From Tissierellia bacterium (GTDB taxonomy: Bacteria > Bacillota > Clostridia > Tissierellales > Tissierellaceae), in NCBI GenBank assembly GCA_012521625.1, contig JAAYLY010000080.1, positions 1 through 24,740 on the forward strand: DNA of 24,740 bases, written 5' to 3'. A program made the translations under genes and the position numbers. The notes beneath the pieces were generated by a model. That model saw nothing but the letters and a program-made list of their open reading frames with translations. It was not told the origin of the DNA and made no database searches. This document shows, piece by piece, positions 7,432-14,825 of the stretch (the first letter of the stretch is position 1; each line of letters starts with the position of its first letter).

Positions 7432-8388
7432 TCAATCCCAATCCCCAAGACATCTTTCTATAAGGGCCTCATCTATATTGCCGCCGGTTAAAACTACTGC
7501 CACATTCTTACCGGCAAAGCTTTGTGGATTCTTCATGATAGCAGCCACCCCAATGGCCCCCGCTGGCTCCACCACTAGCTTCTCCTTAAGTAAGAGGTGC
7601 TTAATGGCCCTTTTAATATCCTCCTCTTCAACCAGGATTATGGAATCGATACAATCCTTAGCCATCTTAAAGGGAATATAGCCTACCCCTCCTACTAGGG
7701 CATCGCAGATGGATTCCTCCGTAGGATAAGTTTCGTAATATTTGTTATCCCTCAAGGAAGCCACCATGGCAGGGCAGGCAGCCGTTTGAAGTCCGATAAT
7801 CTCTATATCCGGCTTTATGGCCTTAGCGGCTACGCTAATGCCGGTAATTATTCCACCGCCCCCTATGGGAACTAGGATGGTATCAATATTGGGGTTTTCC
7901 TCCAGTATTTCTAAGGCAATTGTCCCCTGGCCAGAGATGACCACCTCATCGGAGCAAGGATCTATGAAGGTGGCTCCTGTAGACTTTATCCTTTCTAAAC
8001 CTATTTCATGGGCCTGGTCATAGTTTTGACCCACCAACTCCACCCTGGCTCCATAATGTTTGATCTTTTCCACCTTTACCCTGGGGGTAGTCTCCGGAAC
8101 ATAGATGGTGGTATTAGTTATACCCAATAGGTGGGAGGCATAGCTGACGGCTGCCCCATGGTTACCTGAGGAAATGGCTACAATTCCCCTTTCCCTTTCC
8201 TCTTCACTAAGGCTGGTGATTTTGCTTAGGGCCCCTCTAATTTTGGCACACTTCATCTTCTGTTGGTTTTCTAGCTTTAAATATACATTAACATCCTTAC
8301 TTAAAGCTATGGATTTTTCCAAGGGGGTCCTATATATATATTTCCCTATCCTCTTTCTAGCATCTAAAATTGTGTCAAAAGTAATCAT
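7432..8388 (-). CDS. Threonine/serine dehydratase-like PLP enzyme without ACT domain
   Basis: A fold-type II PLP enzyme of 318 residues, best matching catabolic threonine dehydratase (TdcB/IlvA catalytic domain), which converts threonine to 2-oxobutyrate or serine to pyruvate plus ammonia. Visible motifs are KLENQQKMKCAKIRGA carrying the PLP Lys, SSGNHGAAVSYA binding the substrate carboxylate, the phosphate loop GGGGIITG, and LTGGNID near the C terminus. In the first motif, the usual TGSFK before KIRGA is replaced by MKCAK, an uncommon variant that could shift substrate preference towards a relative such as serine racemase or a hydroxy-amino-acid dehydratase. There is no regulatory ACT domain. 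The ATG at 8388 is chosen over the one nine codons upstream because AAGGAGAGG lies six bases before it. It follows the three binding-protein genes, 57 bases after the first. Confidence 0.85.
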   Translation of the reverse strand: MITFDTILDARKRIGKYIYRTPLEKSIALSKDVNVYLKLENQQKMKCAKIRGALSKITSLSEEERERGIVAISSGNHGAAVSYASHLLGITNTTIYVPETTPRVKVEKIKHYGARVELVGQNYDQAHEIGLERIKSTGATFIDPCSDEVVISGQGTIALEILEENPNIDTILVPIGGGGIITGISVAAKAIKPDIEIIGLQTAACPAMVASLRDNKYYETYPTEESICDALVGGVGYIPFKMAKDCIDSIILVEEEDIKRAIKHLLLKEKLVVEPAGAIGVAAIMKNPQSFAGKNVAVVLTGGNIDEALIERCLGDWD

Positions 8389-8445
8389 CAAATCCTCTCC
8401 TTCTATTTCACCCAATACCCCCAGAAAAATATCTTTATTATAACA

Positions 8446-9312
8446 TTATAGCTTTTCTTCCGCAAGGGCCTGGGCTTCTGCAAACCACTTTTCAATTAAG
8501 CCCTTTTCCTTGATTTCAGCTAGGATTTCATTGATCTTCTCCGTCAATTCGTCATTGCCTTCCTTTACGGCTATGGCCACACCACCAGATTCATCCTTGA
8601 GTACAAGCCCTTCCACCATCATTATATCATCATTTACCTTGGCAAAGGATTGGGCCACTGGAGTCTCCATAATGGTTGCATGGATCTTCTTGGTCTTTAG
8701 ATTCATCACCAGGTCTGCACTAGATTGTAGGCTGATGATTTCAGAATCGTTTAGTTCATTTTTTGCTATATCCTCCTGGACGGTGGCAATTTGAACTCCT
8801 ACAGCCTTATCAGTTAAATCCTCAAGGGAGTTTATTTGGTCAGCATTATCCTTATGGATTAGAACTGAAAAGTTGGCCTCATAGTATATATCGGAAAAGT
8901 TAGCCTTTCTCTCAGGTTTAGGATTCATACCTGCAATTACTATGTCCAGCATACCCGTATCAAGACCAGCCAGCAGGTTATTAAAGGCCATATCCTTAAT
9001 CTCCAATTCAACCCCTAGGGAGTCTGCTATATATTTGCCTATTTCTATATCCAGGCCTACGATTTGGTCCTTGCCGTCGATTATGGCATGGAATTCAAAG
9101 GGTGGGTAATCAGCATTGGTGCCTAGAACTAGCTTACCCTTATCAATAATCCTTTGTACTTCTCCCACTTTAGCTTTAGTATCTTCTACTTCTACTCCTA
9201 GCTCTGCTTCAGCCTGATTAGAATTTGTCCCCTGAGGCTCACCATTCCCACAAGCAGTTAAAACTAGACCAACTAGTAAAAGTAATGCCAACAAGATGCT
9301 CATTTTCTTCAT
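8446..9312 (-). CDS. Amino-acid ABC transporter substrate-binding lipoprotein (copy A)
   Basis: Extracytoplasmic binding protein of the SBP_bac_3 (family 3) type, 288 residues. A lipoprotein signal peptide ends LVLTACGNG, with the lipid-anchored Cys near residue 21. After a Glu-rich linker comes the two-lobed domain: LVLGTNADYPPFEFHA, VGLDIEIGKYIADSLGV, IVIAGMNPKPERKANFSD (the Arg should bind the substrate carboxylate), and the hinge/second-lobe VGVQIATVQEDIAKNEL. Family 3 proteins bind polar amino acids such as glutamine, glutamate, aspartate, arginine or cystine. It aligns over its whole length with the next two genes upstream. Its start lies 68 bases after copy B, with no terminator or T-box between them, so it is probably cotranscribed with B. 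AAGGAG lies eight bases before the ATG. Confidence 0.92.
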   Translation of the reverse strand: MKKMSILLALLLLVGLVLTACGNGEPQGTNSNQAEAELGVEVEDTKAKVGEVQRIIDKGKLVLGTNADYPPFEFHAIIDGKDQIVGLDIEIGKYIADSLGVELEIKDMAFNNLLAGLDTGMLDIVIAGMNPKPERKANFSDIYYEANFSVLIHKDNADQINSLEDLTDKAVGVQIATVQEDIAKNELNDSEIISLQSSADLVMNLKTKKIHATIMETPVAQSFAKVNDDIMMVEGLVLKDESGGVAIAVKEGNDELTEKINEILAEIKEKGLIEKWFAEAQALAEEKL

Positions 9313-9380
9313 AAAGATACTCCTTTCTTTAAATTAGATTTATAAATCATTAAAGTATAGAAGTTTAAAAAATAGGCACC

Positions 9381-10259
9381 TTAAAGATTTTTCTCTGCTA
9401 GAACTTGGGCTTCTAGGAACCACTTATCTATTAGCCCTTTTTCCTTAACTTCCTCTAGAATTTCATTTATCTTGTTGGTTAATTCATCCTTGCCCTCCTT
9501 TACTGCCACTGCTATTCCCAAACTTTCATCCATCAGCTGGATACCTTCCAGCATCATGATGTCATCATTGGTCTTCATGAAGGATTTGGCTACTATAGTA
9601 TCTAGGATAGTTGCATCCACCTTCTTAGTCTTTAGGCCCATGATTAAGTCTGCACTTGATTGGAGGCTTACTACTTCAGAATCGGCTAACTTATTCTTAG
9701 CCAGGTCTTCCTGGATTGAAGCTATTTGTACTCCTACCTTCTTGCCCTTTAAGTCCTCTAAATCCTTTATCTGACCAGCGCTATCCTTATGGATTAGGAC
9801 TGTAGATTTGGATTCATAATAGATGTCTGAGAAGTTAGCCTGCCTTTCTGGCTTAGGTACCATTCCTGAAATAACCATATCCAGCATACCAGTCTCTAAA
9901 CCTGCCAATAGGTTGCTAAATTCCATCTCTTTAATCTCCAAGTCTACTCCCAAGGAATCAGCTATATATTTGGCTAACTCAATATCTAAACCTACCACTT
10001 GATCCTTGCCATCTACTAGGGCGTGGAATTCAAAGGGTGGAAAATCTGGGTTAGTTCCTAGGACTATCTTGCCCTTGTCAATTATATTTTGGACTTCCCC
10101 TCCTTGAGTATTAGCTTCTTGAGTATTAGATTCTTTAGCATTAGCTTCTTGAGACTCCAACTGATTTTCAACAGCTCCCTGTGCATCATTGCCTCCACAG
10201 GCTGTTAAAAAGATGCTTAAAAGAAGTATAATTGCTAGTAATAAACTCAACTTTTTCAT
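9381..10259 (-). CDS. Amino-acid ABC transporter substrate-binding lipoprotein (copy B)
   Basis: Paralogue of copies A and C, 292 residues, with lipobox IFLTACGGN and the same landmarks: IVLGTNPDFPPFEFHA, VGLDIELAKYIADSLGV, MVISGMVPKPERQANFSD and VGVQIASIQEDLAKNKL. Differences lie around the ligand site: the AGMNP of A and C is SGMVP here, and the METPVAQS/METPVAES segment of the others is LDTIVAKS, hinting at a changed ligand. The linker after the lipobox contains an internal repeat (EANAKES-NTQEANTQ) from a short tandem duplication in the DNA near 10100-10145. It has its own T-box leader upstream, whose terminator is about 200 bases from the start codon. GAAAGGAGA precedes the ATG. Confidence 0.92.
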   Translation of the reverse strand: MKKLSLLLAIILLLSIFLTACGGNDAQGAVENQLESQEANAKESNTQEANTQGGEVQNIIDKGKIVLGTNPDFPPFEFHALVDGKDQVVGLDIELAKYIADSLGVDLEIKEMEFSNLLAGLETGMLDMVISGMVPKPERQANFSDIYYESKSTVLIHKDSAGQIKDLEDLKGKKVGVQIASIQEDLAKNKLADSEVVSLQSSADLIMGLKTKKVDATILDTIVAKSFMKTNDDIMMLEGIQLMDESLGIAVAVKEGKDELTNKINEILEEVKEKGLIDKWFLEAQVLAEKNL

Positions 10260-10456
10260 ATCCTATCTCCTTTCATTAATCTTGTTTAATGAATTAATAA
10301 TAGCCCCTAGCCCTTGGCCCCACAAACTTTTCTTTTCCTACCCTTGATTAGACTTCTAGGATAGGCTAAAAATAAACTTATCCAAAAGATATAAATCTAT
10401 TAAATCAATAAATCCAAATTTAAAATTATAGAAAATCATTAATACTTAAAAGTTAT

Positions 10457-10750
10457 AAAAAAACTCCCGCTCCTAAGTTATACTTAGGAACGGGAGTTAA
10501 CTCCGTGTTGCCATCCTAATTCGCATATACCTCACGATATATGCCTCATCAAGTACATCTATATAGTTGTTCCATATAGATATACCCTATCCCTGTAACG
10601 GGCGAACCCGATGCAGCCTTGATGAATAAGCTATCTTCTATTCATCTCGGTGCATGACTCAGAGGTCCTCTTCCCTTTAACCTTCTTCGTTCCCTTTCAC
10701 CAAACGGAACTCGCTGTGGAAGAATAATTAAAGCTACTCTCCTCTTCATA
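10457..10750 (-). promoter_or_regulatory. T-box leader of binding-protein copy B, probable glutamate (GAG) specifier
   Basis: Read leftward, stem I starts near 10749 (AGAGG with CCTCT; CTTTAA with TTAAAG). The specifier loop is GGAA-GAG-G, putting GAG at 10670-10668 by analogy with the GAA-codon-G layout of the serine leader in this window. The T-box AGGATGGCAACACGG is at 10517-10503, and its TGGC expects discriminator G, which fits tRNA-Glu (and also Asp, Asn, Ser). The terminator hairpin, ACTCCCGTTCCTAAGT with its complement and seven T, ends at 10457. The T-box itself is clear; the amino acid is inferred. No clear promoter was found, so readthrough from copy C may feed it. Confidence 0.88.
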
Positions 10751-10789
10751 GTCCTTAAGATTTTATTTACTTAGTCCTTAATTTTAAAT

Positions 10790-11653
10790 CTATAATGATT
10801 CATTTACTAGTTCGTTGGCTTCAACGAACCATTTTTCTAATAAGCCCTCTTCCTTAGCAGCCGCTATGATTTCGTTTAGCTTTTCTGTTAATTCATCGTT
10901 ACCCTTTTTAACAGCTATAGCTACTCCACCTGAATCTATGTCGAAGTTTAAGCCTTCTACTACAATTATGTCTTCATTAACTTGTGCATAGGACTCAGCT
11001 ACTGGAGTTTCCATAATTGCACAATCGATCTTATTAGTCATTAGGTTCATAACTATATCTGGGTTGGTTCCTAAGGATTTAACTTCTGCATCCTTAATCT
11101 CTTCCTTAGCTACCTCTTCTTGGATAGTACCTATTTGCACACCTATAGACTTTCCTTCCAGGTCTTCCATCTTAGTAATCTTATCTGCATTGTCCTTATG
11201 GATTAAAACTGCTAGATTAGCTTCATAGTAGATGTCAGTAAAGTTTGCTTCCCTTTCTGGATCTGGATTCATACCTGCTATTACCATATCGACCATGCCT
11301 GTGGCTAGGGCACCTAGTAGCTTATCGAAGTCCATATCCCTAATTTCCAATTCTACTCCCAACTCATCGGCTATATATTTAGCCAGTTCAATATCGAAAC
11401 CTACGATTTCATCTTTTCCATTGATCATAGCGTGGAATTCAAAGGGTGGGTAGTCCGCACTTGTACCTAATACGATAGTCCCCTTATCCTTTATATCTTG
11501 GACAGTTAACTGACCATTTCCTCCATTTTCAACCTGTGTACCATTACCCTTATCGCTAGTATCTCCTACATTTGCATCATTGCTGCCACAAGCCGTTAAG
11601 ATGACGCTGAATACCATGATTAATGCTAGTAATAAACTAATTTTCTTTTTCAT
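10790..11653 (-). CDS. Amino-acid ABC transporter substrate-binding lipoprotein (copy C)
   Basis: Paralogue of copies A and B, 287 residues from the ATG at 11653, chosen because GGAAGGAG lies eight bases upstream; the open frame upstream of it is leader sequence. The lipobox is VILTACGSN. Then come IVLGTSADYPPFEFHA, VGFDIELAKYIADELGV, MVIAGMNPDPEREANFTD and IGVQIGTIQEEVAKEEI, all of the family 3 amino-acid-binding fold. It is the promoter-proximal gene of the set, behind promoter 12005-12032 and its own T-box. No permease or ATPase gene accompanies any of the three copies in this window, so they must work with transporter subunits encoded elsewhere. No terminator is visible between this gene and the copy B leader. 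Confidence 0.92.
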   Translation of the reverse strand: MKKKISLLLALIMVFSVILTACGSNDANVGDTSDKGNGTQVENGGNGQLTVQDIKDKGTIVLGTSADYPPFEFHAMINGKDEIVGFDIELAKYIADELGVELEIRDMDFDKLLGALATGMVDMVIAGMNPDPEREANFTDIYYEANLAVLIHKDNADKITKMEDLEGKSIGVQIGTIQEEVAKEEIKDAEVKSLGTNPDIVMNLMTNKIDCAIMETPVAESYAQVNEDIIVVEGLNFDIDSGGVAIAVKKGNDELTEKLNEIIAAAKEEGLLEKWFVEANELVNESL

Positions 11654-11697
11654 TTTATGTCTCCTTCCTTTCTTGTTTTGATTTTTGTCCAACAACT

Positions 11698-11975
11698 AAA
11701 AAAACCCTCATCCCTAAGTATTTACTTAGGAACGAGAGTTTACTCGCGTTGCCATCCTAATTCGCACATACCTCACGATATGTACCTCATCAAGTACATC
11801 TAATGATATACTCTATCACTGTAACGGGTGAACCCGATGCAGCCTTGATGAATAATCTAACTTTTATCCATCTCGGTGCATAACTCCGAGGCCCTCTTCA
11901 CTTTAACCTTCTTCGTTCCCTTTCACCAACCGGAACTCGCTGTAGAAGAATAAATTAAAGCTACTCTCCTCTTCA
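11698..11975 (-). promoter_or_regulatory. T-box leader of binding-protein copy C, probable glutamate (GAG) specifier
   Basis: Near-duplicate of the leader at 10457-10750, with the same order of stem I, GGTTGGTG apical motif, pseudoknot region and T-box. The specifier loop is TGAA-GAG-GG, with GAG at 11896-11894. The next triplet differs between the two leaders (GAC there, GGC here), while GAG is unchanged, which supports GAG as the codon. The T-box AGGATGGCAACGCG is at 11758-11745, with TGGC again matching discriminator G. The terminator (CTCTCGTTCCTAAGTA and complement, then a T tract) ends near 11698. Confidence 0.9.
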
Positions 11976-12004
11976 TTGCTCTTCAACTTTATATTTTGAA
12001 AACT

Positions 12005-12032
12005 ATTATACATCAAATTTAAAATTTGTAAA
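12005..12032 (-). promoter_or_regulatory. Promoter of the binding-protein cluster
   Basis: Read leftward: TTTACA (12032-12027), a 16-base spacer and TATAAT (12010-12005). The start near 11998 lies about 20 bases before T-box stem I. It diverges from the DUF1294 promoter at 12095-12123. Confidence 0.75.
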
Positions 12033-12094
12033 GTACTTTTTTGAAAAATGTTTTAGTCAATTATATCATTAAAGCGTTAAACCTTATAATAAAA

Positions 12095-12123
12095 TTGAAA
12101 ATAAGCCTATTTGCCTATATAAT
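12095..12123 (+). promoter_or_regulatory. Sigma-A promoter of the DUF1294 gene
   Basis: TTGAAA (12095-12100), a 17-base spacer and a perfect TATAAT (12118-12123). Transcription should begin near 12130, giving a leader of about 28 bases. Confidence 0.85.
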
Positions 12124-12157
12124 GATATTATCTAAAATCCATCAAAGAGGTATTGCT

Positions 12158-12430
12158 ATGAAAATATTATATTATTATTTAATTATAATCAATATATTGA
12201 CCTTCCTATTTTTTGCCACTGATAAATATAAGGCCAAGAAAAATTTATGGCGGATTCCTGAATCTACCCTGCTCCTCCTATCCTTTATAGGGGGTAGCCT
12301 AGGGGGAATCCTTGCAATGAATCTCTTCCACCACAAAACTGCAAAGACAAAATTTAAAATTCTGATGCCAGTATTTTTAGTTATTAACACCATTGTATTA
12401 TATTATATAACAAGCTCTATTGACTTATAA
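12158..12430 (+). CDS. DUF1294 family small membrane protein
   Basis: The only plus-strand gene. It encodes 90 residues of a small integral membrane protein of unknown function (DUF1294). It has a first hydrophobic helix at the very N terminus (YYYLIIINILTFLFFATD), then the family's charged motif DKYKAKKNLWRIPE, then a second helix (TLLLLSFIGGSLGGILAM), HHKTAKTKF, and a last helix (PVFLVINTIVLYYI). The ATG at 12158 is chosen because AGAGG lies about eight bases upstream and the conserved family N terminus begins there; the frame is open further upstream, but that part overlaps the promoter. It is monocistronic, with its own promoter and terminator. Confidence 0.9.
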   Translation: MKILYYYLIIINILTFLFFATDKYKAKKNLWRIPESTLLLLSFIGGSLGGILAMNLFHHKTAKTKFKILMPVFLVINTIVLYYITSSIDL

Positions 12431-12447
12431 ATATACTATAAAAATCC

Positions 12448-12479
12448 AGTGTATAAGAAATTTCTTATACACTTTTTTT
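12448..12479 (+). terminator. Rho-independent terminator of the DUF1294 gene
   Basis: AGTGTATAAGAAA and TTTCTTATACACT form a 13-base-pair perfect inverted repeat followed by a T tract. The hairpin also lies just past the far end of the CRISPR array, so in the other direction it could help stop the array transcript, although the T tract there is less good. Confidence 0.88.
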
Positions 12480-12481
12480 AT

Positions 12482-13640
12482 TGATTTAGACCTTATAGGT
12501 AGTCTATAAACCTTTATGATTTAGCAGAAGATATATTGATTAAAGCGTTTCAATACCTTATAGGTAGTCTATAAACTTAATTCAACTGGCTTAAATAAAC
12601 CACGACTTGAAAAAGTTTCAATACCTTATAGGTAGTCTATAAACCTTGCCCAAATCCTTGGCTGCCTTTCTTACTAAAGTTTCAATACCTTATAGGTAGT
12701 CTATAAACTGTAGAATATGCCAGTATGGAAGAAAATTATATTTGGTTTCAATACCTTATAGGTAGTCTATAAACCTTTTAAGTTGTCCCACATTTCTGCA
12801 GCTTTATTAGTTTCAATACCTTATAGGTAGTCTATAAACGGCCTTCCTTATGCCTCATTAATAGGCCATATACTATGTTTCAATACCTTATAGGTAGTCT
12901 ATAAACACAAGGACATCGGAAAAACTTTGATAGTTTTGATTGTTTCAATACCTTATAGGTAGTCTATAAACTATGGAGGGTATGTTTACCTTTACTTATA
13001 TGGATAGGTTTCAATACCTTATAGGTAGTCTATAAACGATAGTCTTTGAGATATATCTTGTCAACGTTCATTTTTGTTTCAATACCTTATAGGTAGTCTA
13101 TAAACCTGTAATCTTATCCATTTATTTCACCTTCAAAGCTCTAGTTTCAATACCTTATAGGTAGTCTATAAACCTTATTATATAAGTTTAGGTGCACAAG
13201 AAGGACAAAAGTTTCAATACCTTATAGGTAGTCTATAAACTAAGGGCTTCAAGATATGGTAATTCCAATGTTTCTAAGTTTCAATACCTTATAGGTAGTC
13301 TATAAACCTCCAAAATGGGAAATCCCAATTGTCACAGAAACAAGTTTCAATACCTTATAGGTAGTCTATAAACCTAAAAAATATGATAGGCATAATTTAC
13401 CAAAATTCATGTTTCAATACCTTATAGGTAGTCTATAAACACTATATTATTGATAGCCATATCACGTAGAGCTATGTTTCAATACCTTATAGGTAGTCTA
13501 TAAACCCTCATAAAGGGCTCTATTTTCTTTGTTTCGTTGCCAGGTTTCAATACCTTATAGGTAGTCTATAAACTCTATAGGTTCCATATTATATGCACTA
13601 ACTAAGCCAAGTTTCAATACCTTATAGGTAGTCTATAAAC
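12482..13640 (-). CRISPR. CRISPR array: 17 identical 30-base repeats, one decayed end repeat, 17 spacers
   Basis: Perfect repeats start at 12547, 12615, 12679, 12745, 12810, 12877, 12942, 13008, 13076, 13144, 13211, 13278, 13344, 13411, 13476, 13544 and 13611, each 30 bases. An 18th copy at 12482-12511 keeps only 21 bases intact (12491-12511). Spacers are 34-38 bases, and all look unique. Read leftward, the repeat begins GTTTATAGACTACC and ends GGTATTGAAAC; the ATTGAAAC end is the usual eight-base 5' handle of crRNAs made by Cas6 in type I-B-like and type III systems. The decayed repeat at the left marks the old end, so the leader and newest spacers are at the right, next to cas6. Spacer targets cannot be identified without a search. 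Confidence 0.98.
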
Positions 13641-13809
13641 CCGTACACACCTCAATATTACTATATTTATATTTTATCATTATTACCATAACTTTCAAAC
13701 CATTTCCTGTAAACATGTAAATATCACATTTTTTATTTCGTCCATCCCTATGGTTTTTTGCACTATTGGGGGTCGACGGATTTTTAATTATCTTTTAAAT
13801 TAATTATAT
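13641..13809 (-). other. CRISPR leader
   Basis: This AT-rich region lies between the first (leader-proximal) repeat and cas6 and contains the array promoter at 13671-13698. An unusual GC-containing block, read leftward TCCGTCGACCCCCAATAGTG (13780-13761), is followed by AAAAAACCAT. A GTCGACCCCC-type block upstream of clostridial arrays is something I recall only loosely; here it is a candidate leader element for integration. Confidence 0.7.
13671..13698 (-). promoter_or_regulatory. Promoter driving the CRISPR array
   Basis: Read leftward: TTGAAA (13698-13693), a 16-base spacer and TAAAAT (13676-13671). The start falls near 13664, about 24 bases before the first repeat, in the orientation that gives crRNAs with the ATTGAAAC handle. 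Confidence 0.65.
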
Positions 13810-14556
13810 TTACTTAGATAAGTCACCTTTTAATAATCTAACACAGCCAAAGCCCTGGCTATTCTTGCTTCCAAAACCTGTATCAAGGCCTAATTGTAGG
13901 AGCTCCTTTTTGCCCCTGATTATAAATTTTCCTGATGCCCCCTTTACTACTATATTTTTATAATAAACTAGGTTTTGCCCAGGAGTGTTGATGGCCTCTA
14001 TCTCTATCCCTTCATCAAAGCTTAAGTCAGCATTATAGAAGGCATTATACTTCCGTATTAAATTCTCAGATACTATCCTATTAAAATCCCCTTCATTAGG
14101 CATAAAATAGCAAGTATATTTACTGCCATCTAGTCTAAAAAGGGTGCTATAGGTCACTATGGGCGAAAGGGTCTGTACTACTATTTCTTCCTTATTAGCT
14201 AGGAGCTTGTCCAGCTGAATTTGCTCTACAACTACCCTATTACCAGCTATATTAAGATCATCCCTTAGGAGCATAAAGTTGGATATGGATTTACAAAACT
14301 CCTCTATTGGTGAGGAGACTATAAATTCTATCTTTTTTCCAAAGTTAAGCATCCTTCCAGCCTTCCTACCCCTATTTAAAATCCTTGAAAAGGTAAATAG
14401 CTTAAAGCTTCTGGAATTCTTTGAATATCCCTTATCATGTAAAAATCTTGCTAAATCCCCATCGATGTTATTATAGATAAAGGCTTGCAAGATATGGTTG
14501 TAATGGATGGGTAAGACTATATCCTGTTCACTTATAAAACTAATCCTTATTTGCAT
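13810..14556 (-). CDS. cas6: CRISPR-associated endoribonuclease Cas6
   Basis: Cuts the array transcript within each repeat, leaving the eight-base ATTGAAAC handle on mature crRNAs. The protein has 248 residues. The N-terminal ferredoxin-like fold includes HYNHILQAFIYN (residues 18-29). FLHDKGY carries His40, the probable general acid by analogy with characterised Cas6 proteins, and Tyr28 may assist. The C-terminal glycine-rich loop GFGSKNSQGFGCVRLL is diagnostic of the family. The start is the ATG at 14556, because GGAGGAAAGT directly precedes it; an in-frame TTG four codons upstream overlaps that site. No other cas gene lies within roughly 10 kb on either side in this window, so effector and adaptation modules must be encoded elsewhere or be lost. 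Confidence 0.93.
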   Translation of the reverse strand: MQIRISFISEQDIVLPIHYNHILQAFIYNNIDGDLARFLHDKGYSKNSRSFKLFTFSRILNRGRKAGRMLNFGKKIEFIVSSPIEEFCKSISNFMLLRDDLNIAGNRVVVEQIQLDKLLANKEEIVVQTLSPIVTYSTLFRLDGSKYTCYFMPNEGDFNRIVSENLIRKYNAFYNADLSFDEGIEIEAINTPGQNLVYYKNIVVKGASGKFIIRGKKELLQLGLDTGFGSKNSQGFGCVRLLKGDLSK

Positions 14557-14775
14557 ACTTTCCTCCAAAAAATTTATTCCTTGAATAGGTCATATATAAA
14601 GTATTCTATCTATATGGCCTTAAATCCTTTTTTTATTATATTTTACTCTATCTATTTTTTAATCTATATAAGCCTAGTTATTAATCCAAGAAGGTAAATA
14701 ATAGATTTTTAACAGCTTAAGTTTCATAATATCTCATATAGAAAAAAATTTATCATAATTCAATATAATTTCTAA

Positions 14776-14811
14776 TTAAAAAGGCCTAAGGATATTAAGC
14801 CTTAGACCTTT
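14776..14811 (-). terminator. Terminator at the end of the nucleoside/YjjI operon
   Basis: Read leftward, AAAGGTCTAAGG pairs with CCTTAGGCCTTT (12 pairs, one T-G wobble) around CTTAATAT, followed by a T tract. It starts about 15 bases after the phosphorylase stop and closes the nine-gene unit. Confidence 0.9.
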
Positions 14812-14825
14812 CATAAATATTTAAT

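Noticed and set aside
12041..12157. Upstream extension of the DUF1294 gene by 39 codons
   Set aside because: This segment contains the promoter with perfect TATAAT, and the conserved family N terminus begins at 12158 behind a ribosome binding site.
12482..13640. Spacers matching sequences within this window (self-targeting)
   Set aside because: No obvious match was noticed on reading, but I could not run a systematic comparison, so no claim is made.
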